Notes under the pieces: generated by a model
Databases searched by the model: none
What the model was told of the DNA's origin: nothing
What the model saw: only the letters and a program-made list of their open reading frames with translations
Shown: positions 1 through 7,704 of the stretch, piece after piece
Layout: every line of letters begins with the position of its first letter
How positions within the stretch are numbered: position 1 is the first letter of the stretch
NCBI GenBank assembly: GCA_030601605.1
Contig: JAUVTI010000009.1
Span: 1 to 25,451, forward strand
Reading direction: 5' to 3'
DNA: 25,451 nucleotides
DNA from: Gemmatimonadales bacterium
GTDB taxonomy: Bacteria > Gemmatimonadota > Gemmatimonadetes > Gemmatimonadales > GWC2-71-9
Position numbers and translations under genes: made by a program

Positions 1-952
1 GCTCAGCCTCCTGAGCCACCCGGCGCCGACGGAACAACTCCTCGCGGGGCCCCAGCAATGGGTGGTCGAGACACCCCTCACACGGCAGGATGTCTACGAA
101 CCCCAGGTCCATCTCGTCCACCGCAACCGCCCGGGCAATCACGTCCAGCGACTTCAACCCTCGAACCTTGCGAAACCGCCGGCTCGTCTGGGTCTCCACC
201 TTCAGCACCGGCAGCGGCAGCCCGCCGGCAGTGCTCACATGGCGCTGGCGCACCTCGGGAATGCGGCTGAAGTAGCGCGCCTGGCGCCCCAGCTCCACTC
301 CCCGGGCCCGGAACAGCCGGTCCAACTCATCGAACGTCACCAACGCGTCCACGTCGCCGTTCGAATCGAACACGCAGACGCCCACGTACACGATGGGAAC
401 GTCCGGCCCGTACACTTCCCGCAGGTAAGCCGCCTCGGCAGCCAGCGGCGTCTTCACGGGCGCCAAATACGGCACCAGCTCCGGATAGTCATGCCGCACC
501 CGCTCCACCACGATGGGGCAGGTGGACCGGATCATCGTCCCCCACCCCGGATCCTGGAGCAGGCGCTGGTACTCGTCGGCAACCAGCTCGTCTCCCAGGA
601 CCCCGCGGTGCACCGCCTTGAACCCCGCGGCGTAACAGGCGTTGACCACTTGCTCCGGTGCGTACGGGTGGAAGTGAACCTCCGCTTCCACGCTCAGCAC
701 CATGATCGCGTTACCGCGATCCGCGAGCGTCAACGCTTCAGCGAGATCTCCAACCGCGTCGATCGCATCGTGCGGGCAGGCCGGTACACATGAGCCCGAC
801 CGGATACACGACTCATCGACGATGCGAACGTTGCTGCCGTCGACCTCAATTGCCTGCGCAGGACATACGCGTACGCACGCCAGGCAGCTGACGCACTTGT
901 CGTTTATCTCAAACCGCACAACGACGCCGGCCCGGGCACGCGGCCCGTCCAT
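1..952 (-). CDS. Iron-only-hydrogenase-like iron-sulfur protein, partial (C-terminus beyond window)
   Basis: Open for 317 codons from ATG at 952 to the window edge, so the protein continues past position 1. Residues 20-31 hold a complete ferredoxin motif (CVSCLACVRVCP). Residues 49-60 hold a second one with its second cysteine replaced by serine (CIRSGSCVPACP). The rest resembles the large-subunit C-terminal domain of [FeFe] hydrogenase: STCP at 143-146, GVCVFD at 191-196 followed by DVDALVTFDEL, and PCEGC at 290-294. In catalytic enzymes these sites read TSCCP, MPCTxKK and ExMACxxGC. Four cysteines (145, 193, 291, 294) could still hold a cubane cluster, but the proton-relay cysteine and the L2 lysine are missing, so H2 turnover is unlikely. 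From family knowledge, such variants occur in sensory hydrogenase-like proteins that often carry PAS or phosphatase domains downstream; those would lie outside the window. The start has no strong ribosome site, and a GTG at codon 12 is an alternative. The family call is firm; the function is not. Confidence 0.8.
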   Translation of the reverse strand, partial: MDGPRARAGVVVRFEINDKCVSCLACVRVCPAQAIEVDGSNVRIVDESCIRSGSCVPACPHDAIDAVGDLAEALTLADRGNAIMVLSVEAEVHFHPYAPEQVVNACYAAGFKAVHRGVLGDELVADEYQRLLQDPGWGTMIRSTCPIVVERVRHDYPELVPYLAPVKTPLAAEAAYLREVYGPDVPIVYVGVCVFDSNGDVDALVTFDELDRLFRARGVELGRQARYFSRIPEVRQRHVSTAGGLPLPVLKVETQTSRRFRKVRGLKSLDVIARAVAVDEMDLGFVDILPCEGCLDHPLLGPREELFRRRRVAQEAE

Positions 953-1313
953 TTGAGGTTCGCAGGGCGACCGACACTATGGGCTTCAAGTGACTGTATG
1001 TCAATAGTTTGGCAGCTTCTGGGGCCTGTTTCCGAGGGCCGAGGCTGAGGGCCTCAACGGCCAGACTGCCCCATCCTGGACCGAGGCATCAGAACATAGC
1101 ATTCCGGGGTCCCGCTCGATAGCGGACCTGCCCCATATTGGGATAGCCGAAATCCGGGGGGCGGCCTGTGAGGTAGGTCACCATTCTGGACGGCGGACGC
1201 TGGGCCCCACCTTCAAGAGGGCCTAAGTCAGCTCCGGCCGACCTCGGTCAATCTGGGGCAAATTGGATGATTCTGGGGTTGTTTGGGCCCACATCGAGCA
1301 GAGAGCCCGTCTG
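953..1313. other. Intergenic gap with one promoter and weak short repeats
   Basis: This is the only gap over 300 bases. It holds the promoter at 976-1004 for the hydrogenase-like gene. No credible ORF, tRNA, riboswitch or T-run terminator is visible. A 9-base direct repeat (ctgccccat) occurs at 1066-1074 and 1128-1136. Loose copies of a (A/C)TTCTGG-like word recur near 1016, 1073, 1135, 1183, 1250 and 1270, without regular spacing. Confidence 0.5.
976..1004 (-). promoter_or_regulatory. Sigma-70-type promoter of the hydrogenase-like gene
   Basis: On the minus strand a perfect TTGACA (999-1004) is followed after exactly 17 bases by CATAGT (976-981), which matches TATAAT at four of six positions. 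Transcription would begin near 968-970, giving a leader of about 17 bases before the ATG at 952. This indicates that the gene is transcribed separately from the activator gene upstream of it. Confidence 0.65.
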
Positions 1314-2852
1314 CTACCCCAACTCGTACTCCTTGATCTTGCGGTAGAGGGTCCGCTCGCCGATCCCCAGCTTATCGGCCGCGCGGCGCCGGTTGCCGCG
1401 GGTCTCTTGCAGGGCCGCCTCGATGGCCGCGCGCTCCACGTCAGCCATCTTCATTCCGGGCTGGTAGACCACCCGGTGACGGATCTCATCGGACGGCGCC
1501 TCACCGTGCCCACCGACCTCGATCACTTCGCCCACCTGGAAGTCCCCGAACGACGGCCGTGGGGCCACCTCCATCACCTCCACGCGGCGTGGCTCGTCGT
1601 CCATGCGGCGCCTGAGCTCCTCCATCTGGAGCTTGAGCTCAACCAAGCTGCGGAAGATGTACTCGAGTTCCCGCCCGGGCACGCTGCGCATGCTGCCCGG
1701 CACCCGCATCGGCAGCAGCCGCGTGCCCTCGTCGCGCACGTCGGGCGGGATGTCGCTAGCCTGTATCTCGCGGCCCGGAGCCAGCACGACCATGGACTCG
1801 ATGAGGTTCCTGAGCTGGCGCACGTTCCCCGGCCAGTGAGCGTCCACCAGCATCTGCATCGCCTCGGGTGAGATGCCGCGGAACGAGCGTCCGTGCTCCC
1901 GGCTCAGGTCGCTCACGAACCGCTTCACGAGGATGGGGATGTCGCTCCTACGCTCCCTGAGCGGCGGCAGGTAGATGCTGAGCACGTTCAGCCGGTAGAA
2001 CAGGTCGTCGCGGAAGTCGCCGGTCGCCACCGCCTCCTTGAGCGCACGATTGGTGGCCGCGATCACTCGCACGACCACCCGGATCGGCTGCGTGCCGCCC
2101 ACGCGGAAGAACGTGCGGTCCTCGAGCACGCGCAGGAGCTTGGCCTGCAGGGCGGGCGGCATCTCCCCGCTCTCGTCGAGGAAGATGGTCCCGCCGTCGG
2201 CGAGCTCGAACCGTCCCAGCCTGCGCTCCGCCGCACCGGTGAACGCACCCTTGTCGTGGCCGAACATCTCGGACTCGAGCAGCGCCGCGGGCAGCGCGGC
2301 GCAGTTCACGGTTATGAAGGGCCCGTCGCGCCGCGGGGAGAGGTGATGGATCGCCTTGGCTACCAGTTCCTTGCCGGTCCCCGACTCGCCCTCGATGAGC
2401 ACCGTGCTGGAGACCGGCGCCATCTGCTCGATCTTCACGAGCACCTGCTGTATGGCGGGGCTCTCGCCCAGGATGCCGGTATGCTCCTGCAGCCGCCTGC
2501 GCGCGATGAGCCGCGTCGCGGCGGCCACTACGTCGCCGGCGTCCACCGGCTTGACCATCGAGGCGGTGAGACCGAGCTGGCGCGCCTGCTTCGCCGGGTC
2601 GGGGCTCGCTTGCTCGATGAGCCCGAGCGTGGAGATGGCCTTGTCGCGGGCCAGCGCGACGATCGTCTCGGCCCGGTGTTCCGACAGGGCGCCGGTGAGG
2701 ACCACGACGTCGGCATCCGCTCCCCGGAACACGGCCCGCGTGTCGTCCTGCGACGACACGAGAACGGTCTCGAAGCCAGCCTCCTCGAACGCCGCGTTGG
2801 ACTGCACCGCGACCTCGAGGTCGTCCATCGTGATGAGCACCCGATCGGTCAT
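1314..2852 (-). CDS. Sigma-54-dependent transcriptional activator with degenerate receiver domain
   Basis: A 512-residue enhancer-binding protein of the NtrC type. Residues 1-115 form a receiver-like fold: an acidic pair (D10, D11) and the conserved lysine (K101 in VKPV) are present, but the phospho-acceptor position is threonine (T53 in VVVLTG). Residues 126-365 are the AAA+ domain, with Walker A GESGTGKE (155-162), the sigma-54 contact loop GAFTGA (202-207) and Walker B GGTIFLDES (220-228). A predicted coiled coil around residues 395-420 (LVELKLQMEELRRRMDD) precedes a C-terminal Fis-type helix-turn-helix (GNRRRAADKLGIGERTLYRK). It should remodel sigma-54 RNA polymerase at distant promoters. 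ATG at 2852 overlaps the stop of the mog-like gene by four bases, implying translational coupling. No histidine kinase is nearby. Its targets are unknown; I see no obvious -24/-12 sigma-54 site in the window. Confidence 0.93.
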   Translation of the reverse strand: MTDRVLITMDDLEVAVQSNAAFEEAGFETVLVSSQDDTRAVFRGADADVVVLTGALSEHRAETIVALARDKAISTLGLIEQASPDPAKQARQLGLTASMVKPVDAGDVVAAATRLIARRRLQEHTGILGESPAIQQVLVKIEQMAPVSSTVLIEGESGTGKELVAKAIHHLSPRRDGPFITVNCAALPAALLESEMFGHDKGAFTGAAERRLGRFELADGGTIFLDESGEMPPALQAKLLRVLEDRTFFRVGGTQPIRVVVRVIAATNRALKEAVATGDFRDDLFYRLNVLSIYLPPLRERRSDIPILVKRFVSDLSREHGRSFRGISPEAMQMLVDAHWPGNVRQLRNLIESMVVLAPGREIQASDIPPDVRDEGTRLLPMRVPGSMRSVPGRELEYIFRSLVELKLQMEELRRRMDDEPRRVEVMEVAPRPSFGDFQVGEVIEVGGHGEAPSDEIRHRVVYQPGMKMADVERAAIEAALQETRGNRRRAADKLGIGERTLYRKIKEYELG

Positions 2853-3337
2853 TCGTGCTCCGTCGGCTCGCCCTTGAGCAGCTCCACTGCGTGCTCGACC
2901 AGCGGTTCGAGGACGGCGAGGCCGTCGTTGACCCCGCCCGGGCTCCCGGGAAGATTGACGATCAGCGTGGCGGCCCGGGTGCCGGCAACGCCGCGCGACA
3001 GGGTGCTGTACGGCACCTTCTCCCTCCCGGCGGCCCGGATCGCCTCGGCGATGCCCGGCGCCTCGCGCTCCAGCACCGCCCGCGTTGCCTCCGGCGTCAC
3101 GTCACGCGCAGCGAGGCCCGTGCCGCCGGTCGTCACAATCAGGTCGGCGGTTCCGTCGTCGGCCCACCGCGTCAGCGCGGCGGCGATCATGTCGCTCTCA
3201 TCGGGGACGAGATCGCGCGCCGCCACCTCGTAGCCCCGGCGCTCGGCCCACTCGGCGACCGCGTCGCCCGAGGCGTCGTCGCGCTCACCTGCCGCACCGA
3301 GGTCGGACACTGTCAGTACCGCAACGCGCAGTTCCAC
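2849..3337 (-). CDS. mog: Molybdopterin adenylyltransferase family protein (MogA/MoaB)
   Basis: A 162-residue protein of the MoCF-binding fold that activates molybdopterin with ATP during molybdenum cofactor synthesis. Diagnostic motifs are TTGGTG at 69-74 followed by RDVTPEA at 78-84, and LPGSPGGV at 129-136. The length fits the MoaB/MogA family, and there is no MoeA domain. It begins four bases after the stop of gcvT and overlaps the activator gene by four bases, so it sits inside the argF operon. No other molybdenum cofactor gene is in the window, so MogA and MoaB cannot be separated by context. The family is certain; the symbol is tentative. Confidence 0.88.
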   Translation of the reverse strand: MELRVAVLTVSDLGAAGERDDASGDAVAEWAERRGYEVAARDLVPDESDMIAAALTRWADDGTADLIVTTGGTGLAARDVTPEATRAVLEREAPGIAEAIRAAGREKVPYSTLSRGVAGTRAATLIVNLPGSPGGVNDGLAVLEPLVEHAVELLKGEPTEHE

Positions 3338-3341
3338 GCGG

Positions 3342-4448
3342 CTACTTCCTCTTGATGCTCCCCTGGGTGTAGAACGGCAGCTTCACGACCTCCGCCTGGG
3401 ATCGCTTGCCGCGCGCTTCGAGCTCGATCACGGTGCCCGGGTCGGTCGAGTGCGTGGGGAGATATGTGGTGCCGATGCCACACCCCAGCGAGGGACTGAA
3501 ACCGCCGCTGCGAACGACGTCCACCTTGCGATCCTTCAGGTACACGTCGTAACCGTGCCGCGGGAGGACGCGCTTCTCTGTAGTGAACCCCACGAGCTTG
3601 CGTGTCACTCCCTTGGCCTTGATCTCCTGCAGGGCGTGCCGGCCGCCGAAGGGCGCGCCCTTGTTCAACTTCACGATCCACCCGAGCCGGGCCTCGTACG
3701 GGTTGGTAGTGTCGTCAATGTCGCTGCCGTAGAGCGGGTAGCCCACCTCGAGGCGCAGCGTGTCGCGCGCGCCCAAACCGATGGGCTCGCCACGTCCCTC
3801 CCCCACCAACGCGTGCCACATGGTGTCGGCGTGTTTCGGCCGGAAGTAGAGCTCGAAGCCGTCCTCGCCCGTGTACCCGGTGCGCGCGTTGACGCAGTCG
3901 GCCCCTGCCACCTGTCCGACCGTGAAGTGGTAGTAGCCGACGTTGGCCAGGTCCTCGCTCGTGAGCGACTGCACCAGCCGCTCGCTATCGGGTCCCTGAA
4001 CGGCGAGCAGCGCCACCTCGTCGGAGATGTTCTTCACACGGGCGTTCACGCCCACCTTGCTCGCCACGACGTGCTGCCAGTCCTTCTCCAGGTTGGCGGC
4101 GTTCACGACCATCATGACCTTGTCGTCGAAGCGGTACACGATGCAGTCGTCGATGAAGGTGCCACTCTCGTTGAGAAGCGCCGAGTACTGGGCCTGTCCG
4201 TCCTCGAGCGCGCCCACGTCGTTGCAGGTGAGGCGGTTCACCCAGGCGTTGCGGTCCGGCCCGGTGAACTCGAACTCCCCCATGTGCGACACATCGAACA
4301 CACCCACGCCGTTGCGCACGGCCAGGTGCTCCTTGGTGATGCCTGACGGGTACTGCACCGGCATCTCGAAGCCCGCGAACGGCACCATCTTGGCCCCGAG
4401 CTTCACGTGCATCTCGTAGAACGGCGTGCGCTTGAGACTCCCGCTCAT
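3342..4448 (-). CDS. gcvT: Glycine cleavage system T protein (aminomethyltransferase)
   Basis: A 368-residue tetrahydrofolate-dependent aminomethyltransferase. It takes the aminomethyl group from lipoylated H protein, releases ammonia and makes 5,10-methylene-tetrahydrofolate. It starts MSGSLKRTPFYEMHVKLGAK; FDVSHMGE (51-58), the conserved aspartate pair in FIDDCIVYRF (D100, D101) and TGYTGEDGFEL are typical of the family. I chose the ATG at 4448 because it overlaps the argF stop (ATGA) and gives the usual family length. The frame stays open to 4589, but those extra 47 residues are arginine-rich and lie in a shadow frame of argF. No gcvH or gcvP is adjacent, so the rest of the complex must be encoded elsewhere. 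Confidence 0.95.
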   Translation of the reverse strand: MSGSLKRTPFYEMHVKLGAKMVPFAGFEMPVQYPSGITKEHLAVRNGVGVFDVSHMGEFEFTGPDRNAWVNRLTCNDVGALEDGQAQYSALLNESGTFIDDCIVYRFDDKVMMVVNAANLEKDWQHVVASKVGVNARVKNISDEVALLAVQGPDSERLVQSLTSEDLANVGYYHFTVGQVAGADCVNARTGYTGEDGFELYFRPKHADTMWHALVGEGRGEPIGLGARDTLRLEVGYPLYGSDIDDTTNPYEARLGWIVKLNKGAPFGGRHALQEIKAKGVTRKLVGFTTEKRVLPRHGYDVYLKDRKVDVVRSGGFSPSLGCGIGTTYLPTHSTDPGTVIELEARGKRSQAEVVKLPFYTQGSIKRK

Positions 4449-5359
4449 TCTACGCTCTCCCCGCCCATGAGGACCGCCATCAGCGCCCTCTGGGCGTGCA
4501 GCCGATTCTCGGCCTGATCGAACACGCGAGATTGCGGTCCCTCGATCACCTCGTCTGTGACTTCCTCGCCGCGGTGGGCGGGCAGGCAATGGGGAAAGAT
4601 CGCGTCAGGCGCGGCCAGCTTCATCATGCTCTCGTCCACGGTGTAGCCCTTGAAGGCGAGCTTGCGCGCGTCGGCCTCGCCCTCCTGCCCCATGGACGCC
4701 CACACGTCCGTGTTCACGACGTGCGCTCCCTGGATCGCCTCTTCGGGATCCTCGTGGATGGACACCGTCGTGACCCCGTCAGCGCGTTCGTAGACGTCGT
4801 GGTTGGGCTCGAACCCTTCCGGGCAGGCGAGCCTGAGCTCGAAGCCCAATACACCCGCTGCATTGAGCCACGAGTTGGCCACGTTGTTTCCATCTCCGAT
4901 CCACACCACCACCTTGCCCTCCCACGTGCCGAACGCCTCCCGCACGGTCATGACGTCCGCCAGGGCCTGGCACGGGTGCAGGAAGTCGGTGAGGCCGTTG
5001 ATCACCGGGACCGTGGAGTAGTGCGCCAGCTCCTCGACGTCCGCGTGCGCGAACGTCCGGATCATGATCCCGTCCACGTAGCGCGACAGCACGCGCGCCG
5101 TGTCCTTGATGGGCTCGCCGCGGCCCAGTTGGAGATCTCGGCTCGAGAGAAACAGCGCGTTGCCGCCCAGCTGGTAGGCGCCGACCTCGAACGAGACGCG
5201 CGTCCGCGTGCTGCTCTTCGTGAACACCATGGCGAGGGTCTTCCCCGCCAGGGGCTTCTTGTCGTATTGGCCCGACTTCATGGCGGCGGCGAGCTCGAGC
5301 AGTTTCTCGATCTCTTGGGCGCTGAAGTCGGAGACCTTGAGGAAATCTCGTTTGGGCAT
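4445..5359 (-). CDS. argF: Ornithine carbamoyltransferase
   Basis: A 304-residue cytosolic enzyme joining carbamoyl phosphate and ornithine to form citrulline in arginine synthesis. The carbamoyl-phosphate loop is STRTR at 50-54 and HPCQ lies at 128-131. The ornithine site is D218 with SMG at 222-224, and the catalytic loop HCLP is at 257-260. The DVWASMG form supports ornithine, not acetyl- or succinyl-ornithine, as substrate. It is the first gene of a four-gene unit (argF, gcvT, mog-like, activator). The ATG at 5359 lies about 35 bases downstream of the start point predicted from the promoter at 5402-5430. No other arginine genes are nearby. Confidence 0.97.
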   Translation of the reverse strand: MPKRDFLKVSDFSAQEIEKLLELAAAMKSGQYDKKPLAGKTLAMVFTKSSTRTRVSFEVGAYQLGGNALFLSSRDLQLGRGEPIKDTARVLSRYVDGIMIRTFAHADVEELAHYSTVPVINGLTDFLHPCQALADVMTVREAFGTWEGKVVVWIGDGNNVANSWLNAAGVLGFELRLACPEGFEPNHDVYERADGVTTVSIHEDPEEAIQGAHVVNTDVWASMGQEGEADARKLAFKGYTVDESMMKLAAPDAIFPHCLPAHRGEEVTDEVIEGPQSRVFDQAENRLHAQRALMAVLMGGESVE

Positions 5360-5401
5360 ATGAATCCGAGCGGTAGGTCAAAATGACAGGTTAGCAGATT
5401 G

Positions 5402-5430
5402 ATTCTAGCTGCCGGGCGCCGGGGTGTAAA
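5402..5430 (-). promoter_or_regulatory. Near-consensus sigma-70 promoter of the argF operon
   Basis: The minus strand reads TTTACA (5425-5430), a 17-base spacer, then TAGAAT (5402-5407), each one base from consensus. The predicted start point is near 5395. A short dyad, gtca-aaa-tgac at 5377-5387, lies just inside the predicted leader and could be an operator, but it is too short to assign to a known regulator such as ArgR. Confidence 0.7.
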
Positions 5431-5502
5431 GTGAGTGAGGACGGGGAGAAAGGGCGTCCTGCCCCCTGGCTTCGGCGCCCCACCCTGGGCGGCTGGACTG
5501 CC

Positions 5503-5565
5503 GGGCTGGCCTTCGATCCAGCCCCCAACGCGCAGCGGCGGGGCGACACCAGCCGCCCCGCCGCT
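5503..5565 (-). terminator. Two GC-rich hairpins after hslU (possible terminator, no T-run)
   Basis: The first structure after the hslU stop is a perfect 12-bp stem (5534-5545 with 5554-5565, 8-base loop). It is followed by a perfect 7-bp stem (5503-5509 with 5518-5524, 8-base loop). Position and strength suggest the end of the topA-hslU transcript, but neither stem is followed by a T-run on the minus strand. They could equally protect the 3' end or work with Rho. Confidence 0.45.
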
Positions 5566-5585
5566 CCCACTCTTCGCGCCTCCAG

Positions 5586-7127
5586 CTACAGGATGTACTT
5601 GCGCAGATCCTCGTCGTCGACGATCCGCATCAGGCGCTCGCGCACCTGATCGATGTCGAACACGATCTTCTTCTCCGGCAGGTCGGGCAGCTCGAACAGA
5701 ACGTCTTCGAGCAGGGTCGTCATCACCGTGTGCAGCCGTCGCGCGCCGATGTTCTCCGTGCGCTCGTTCATGATCATCGCGATGCGCGCGATCTCGGCCA
5801 CGCCGTCGTCGGTGAACGTGAGGTCCGCGCTCTCGGCGGCGACCAGCGCCTGGTACTGCTTGATCAGAGAGTTCTCCGGTTCGGTCATGATCCGGACGAA
5901 CTCCTCCTCTCCCAGTGGCGAGAGCTCGGCCCGGATGGGAAAGCGCCCCTGCATCTCCGGAATGAGATCCGAGGGCTTGGACACGTGGAACGCGCCTGCC
6001 GCTATGAACAGCACGTGATCGGTGCGCACGTACCCGTAGCGCGTCTGCACGGTGGAGCCCTCGATGATCGGGAGCAGGTCCCGCTGCACTCCCTCACGGG
6101 AAACGTCGGGGCCCGTCTGGCTTCGCTCACCGGCGATCTTGTCCAGCTCGTCCACGAAGATGATGCCGTGGTTCTCGACCCTGTCGAGCGCCTCGTTCAC
6201 GACGTCGTCCATGTCGACGAGCTTGCGCAGCTCCTCGTCGACGAGGATGCGGCGCGCCTCGCTCACGCGCACCACCCGTTTCTTGGTGCGCTTGGGCAGC
6301 ATGTCCTGCAGCATCTCGGTGAAGTTGATGTCCGTCCCCTCCATGCCCGGCGTGAGCGGCATCAATTCGAGACCGGGCATCGACTGCTGCGTGACCTCTA
6401 TCTCGACCTCCCGCTCCTCCAGCTTGCCGTCCTGGAGCAGCTTGCGGAGCTTCTCTCGCGTCCGGGCGCGCCGCTCCTCGTCGTCGGCCGCCTCGGGGGC
6501 GCCGGCCTCGTCGCGCCGCACTTCTCCCGTCGCGGAGACCACGAACAGTTGCTGCTTGGCGCCCTGCTGCTCGGCGTCCGCCGGCCGTTCACCCTGTTCC
6601 GCGACCGGCCGGCGCTCCGGCTTGGGGCGCTGTTTGGGAGGAGCCGGCAACAGGAGATCGAGCAGGCGCTCCTCGGCCCGCCGCTCGGCGTTCGGATAGA
6701 CTTCGTCCTCCCTCTCGCCGCGCACCATGTTCACCGCCGCGTCCACCAGGTCGCGCACCATGGACTCCACGTCGCGGCCCACGTAACCGACCTCGGTGAA
6801 CTTCGACGCCTCGACCTTGATGAAGGGCGCGCCGGAGAGCCGCGCCAGCCGTCGCGCGATCTCCGTCTTCCCGACGCCAGTGGGGCCGATCAGGATGATG
6901 TTGTTGGGGAGTATCTCGTCGCGGATGCTCTCGGGCGCCTGCGTCCGGCGCCACCGATTGCGGATGGCGATGGCGACGGCCTTCTTGGCCGCACCCTGCC
7001 CCACGATGTAGCGGTCCAGCTCGGCAACGATCTGCTTGGGCGGCAGCTCCTCGAGCCACGGCAGCGCCTCGGGGCCGCTGTCTATCGCCTTGAGCTTCTC
7101 TTCGATTGGCTTCGGTTCCGGCGTCAT
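5586..7127 (-). CDS. hslU: HslU ATPase subunit of the HslVU (ClpYQ) protease
   Basis: A 513-residue AAA+ unfoldase that threads substrates into the HslV chamber. Walker A GPTGVGKT is at 81-88, the pore loop GYVGRD at 114-119, Walker B GIIFVDELDK at 321-330, and sensor residues lie in ENIGARRLHT. The C-terminus ends in DLRKYIL, the tail that docks into and activates HslV. It is about 70 residues longer than the E. coli protein. Some 28 extra residues precede the usual LPPKQIVAELD start. A Pro/Glu/Arg-rich insert lies at about 160-230 in the I-domain, which receives substrates. GTG at 7130 directly precedes the ATG at 7127; I prefer the ATG. It begins five bases after the hslV stop. Confidence 0.96.
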   Translation of the reverse strand: MTPEPKPIEEKLKAIDSGPEALPWLEELPPKQIVAELDRYIVGQGAAKKAVAIAIRNRWRRTQAPESIRDEILPNNIILIGPTGVGKTEIARRLARLSGAPFIKVEASKFTEVGYVGRDVESMVRDLVDAAVNMVRGEREDEVYPNAERRAEERLLDLLLPAPPKQRPKPERRPVAEQGERPADAEQQGAKQQLFVVSATGEVRRDEAGAPEAADDEERRARTREKLRKLLQDGKLEEREVEIEVTQQSMPGLELMPLTPGMEGTDINFTEMLQDMLPKRTKKRVVRVSEARRILVDEELRKLVDMDDVVNEALDRVENHGIIFVDELDKIAGERSQTGPDVSREGVQRDLLPIIEGSTVQTRYGYVRTDHVLFIAAGAFHVSKPSDLIPEMQGRFPIRAELSPLGEEEFVRIMTEPENSLIKQYQALVAAESADLTFTDDGVAEIARIAMIMNERTENIGARRLHTVMTTLLEDVLFELPDLPEKKIVFDIDQVRERLMRIVDDEDLRKYIL

Positions 7128-7132
7128 CACTA

Positions 7133-7678
7133 TTAGTTGCTCAACTCTACTATCGAGATGTTCTGGTTCGAGAAGACACAGATGTCGGCCGCGATATCGA
7201 GCGCCTTCTGCACGATGTCGCGCGCCGACAGATCGGTGTGCGCGAGCAGCGCCCGCGCCGCGGCCAGCGCGTAGTTGCCGCCCGAGCCGACGGCCAGGAT
7301 CCCGTCATCGGGCTCGATCAGCTCTCCGCTGCCGCTCAGCACGTATGCGTGCCCGACGGTGGCCACCGCGAGCAGGGCCTCCAGGCGCCGCAGCACCCGG
7401 TCGCTGCGCCAGTCCTTGGCCAGCTCGACCGCGGCGCGCGACAGGTTGCCCGGGAAGCGCTCCATCTTCTCCTCGAACTTCTCGAACAGTGTGAATGCAT
7501 CCGCAGCCGCTCCGGCGAACCCCGCCACCACCTTGCCGGAGGCCAGCGTGCGCACCTTGTTGGCATGGGCCTTCATCACCGTATCGCCGACGGTCACCTG
7601 CCCATCGCCGCCCATCGCCACCTTCCCATCCCGCCTCACGCACAGGATGGTGGTGGCGTGAATTCGCAATCGAGTCAT
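7133..7678 (-). CDS. hslV: HslV peptidase subunit of the HslVU protease
   Basis: A 181-residue proteasome-like threonine peptidase that forms stacked hexamers. The sequence around the nucleophile is HATTILCV, and by the E. coli pattern T9 becomes residue 1 after removal of an eight-residue leader. D25 and K41 occupy the positions of the catalytic Asp17 and Lys33, within GDGQVT and ANKVR. I chose ATG at 7678 because GAGG and GGGAG lie just upstream and it gives a short leader. A GTG at 7708 overlaps the xerC stop and would add ten residues. It is coupled closely to hslU downstream. Confidence 0.95.
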   Translation of the reverse strand: MTRLRIHATTILCVRRDGKVAMGGDGQVTVGDTVMKAHANKVRTLASGKVVAGFAGAAADAFTLFEKFEEKMERFPGNLSRAAVELAKDWRSDRVLRRLEALLAVATVGHAYVLSGSGELIEPDDGILAVGSGGNYALAAARALLAHTDLSARDIVQKALDIAADICVFSNQNISIVELSN

Positions 7679-7704
7679 GCTCCCTGACCTCGCCGCACCG
7701 GGGC

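Noticed and set aside
62..793. Long plus-strand ORF over the hydrogenase-like gene
   Set aside because: The opposite strand encodes recognisable iron-sulfur motifs across the same span; the plus-strand product has no family features.
1893..3233. 446-codon plus-strand ORF
   Set aside because: It is antisense to the activator and mog-like genes, is His/Arg-rich and reflects the high GC third positions.
4449..4589. N-terminal extension of gcvT
   Set aside because: The extra 47 residues are an alternate frame of argF; ATG at 4448 gives normal length and an ATGA overlap.
5730..7136. 468-codon plus-strand ORF
   Set aside because: Antisense shadow of hslU, which shows Walker motifs and full family similarity.
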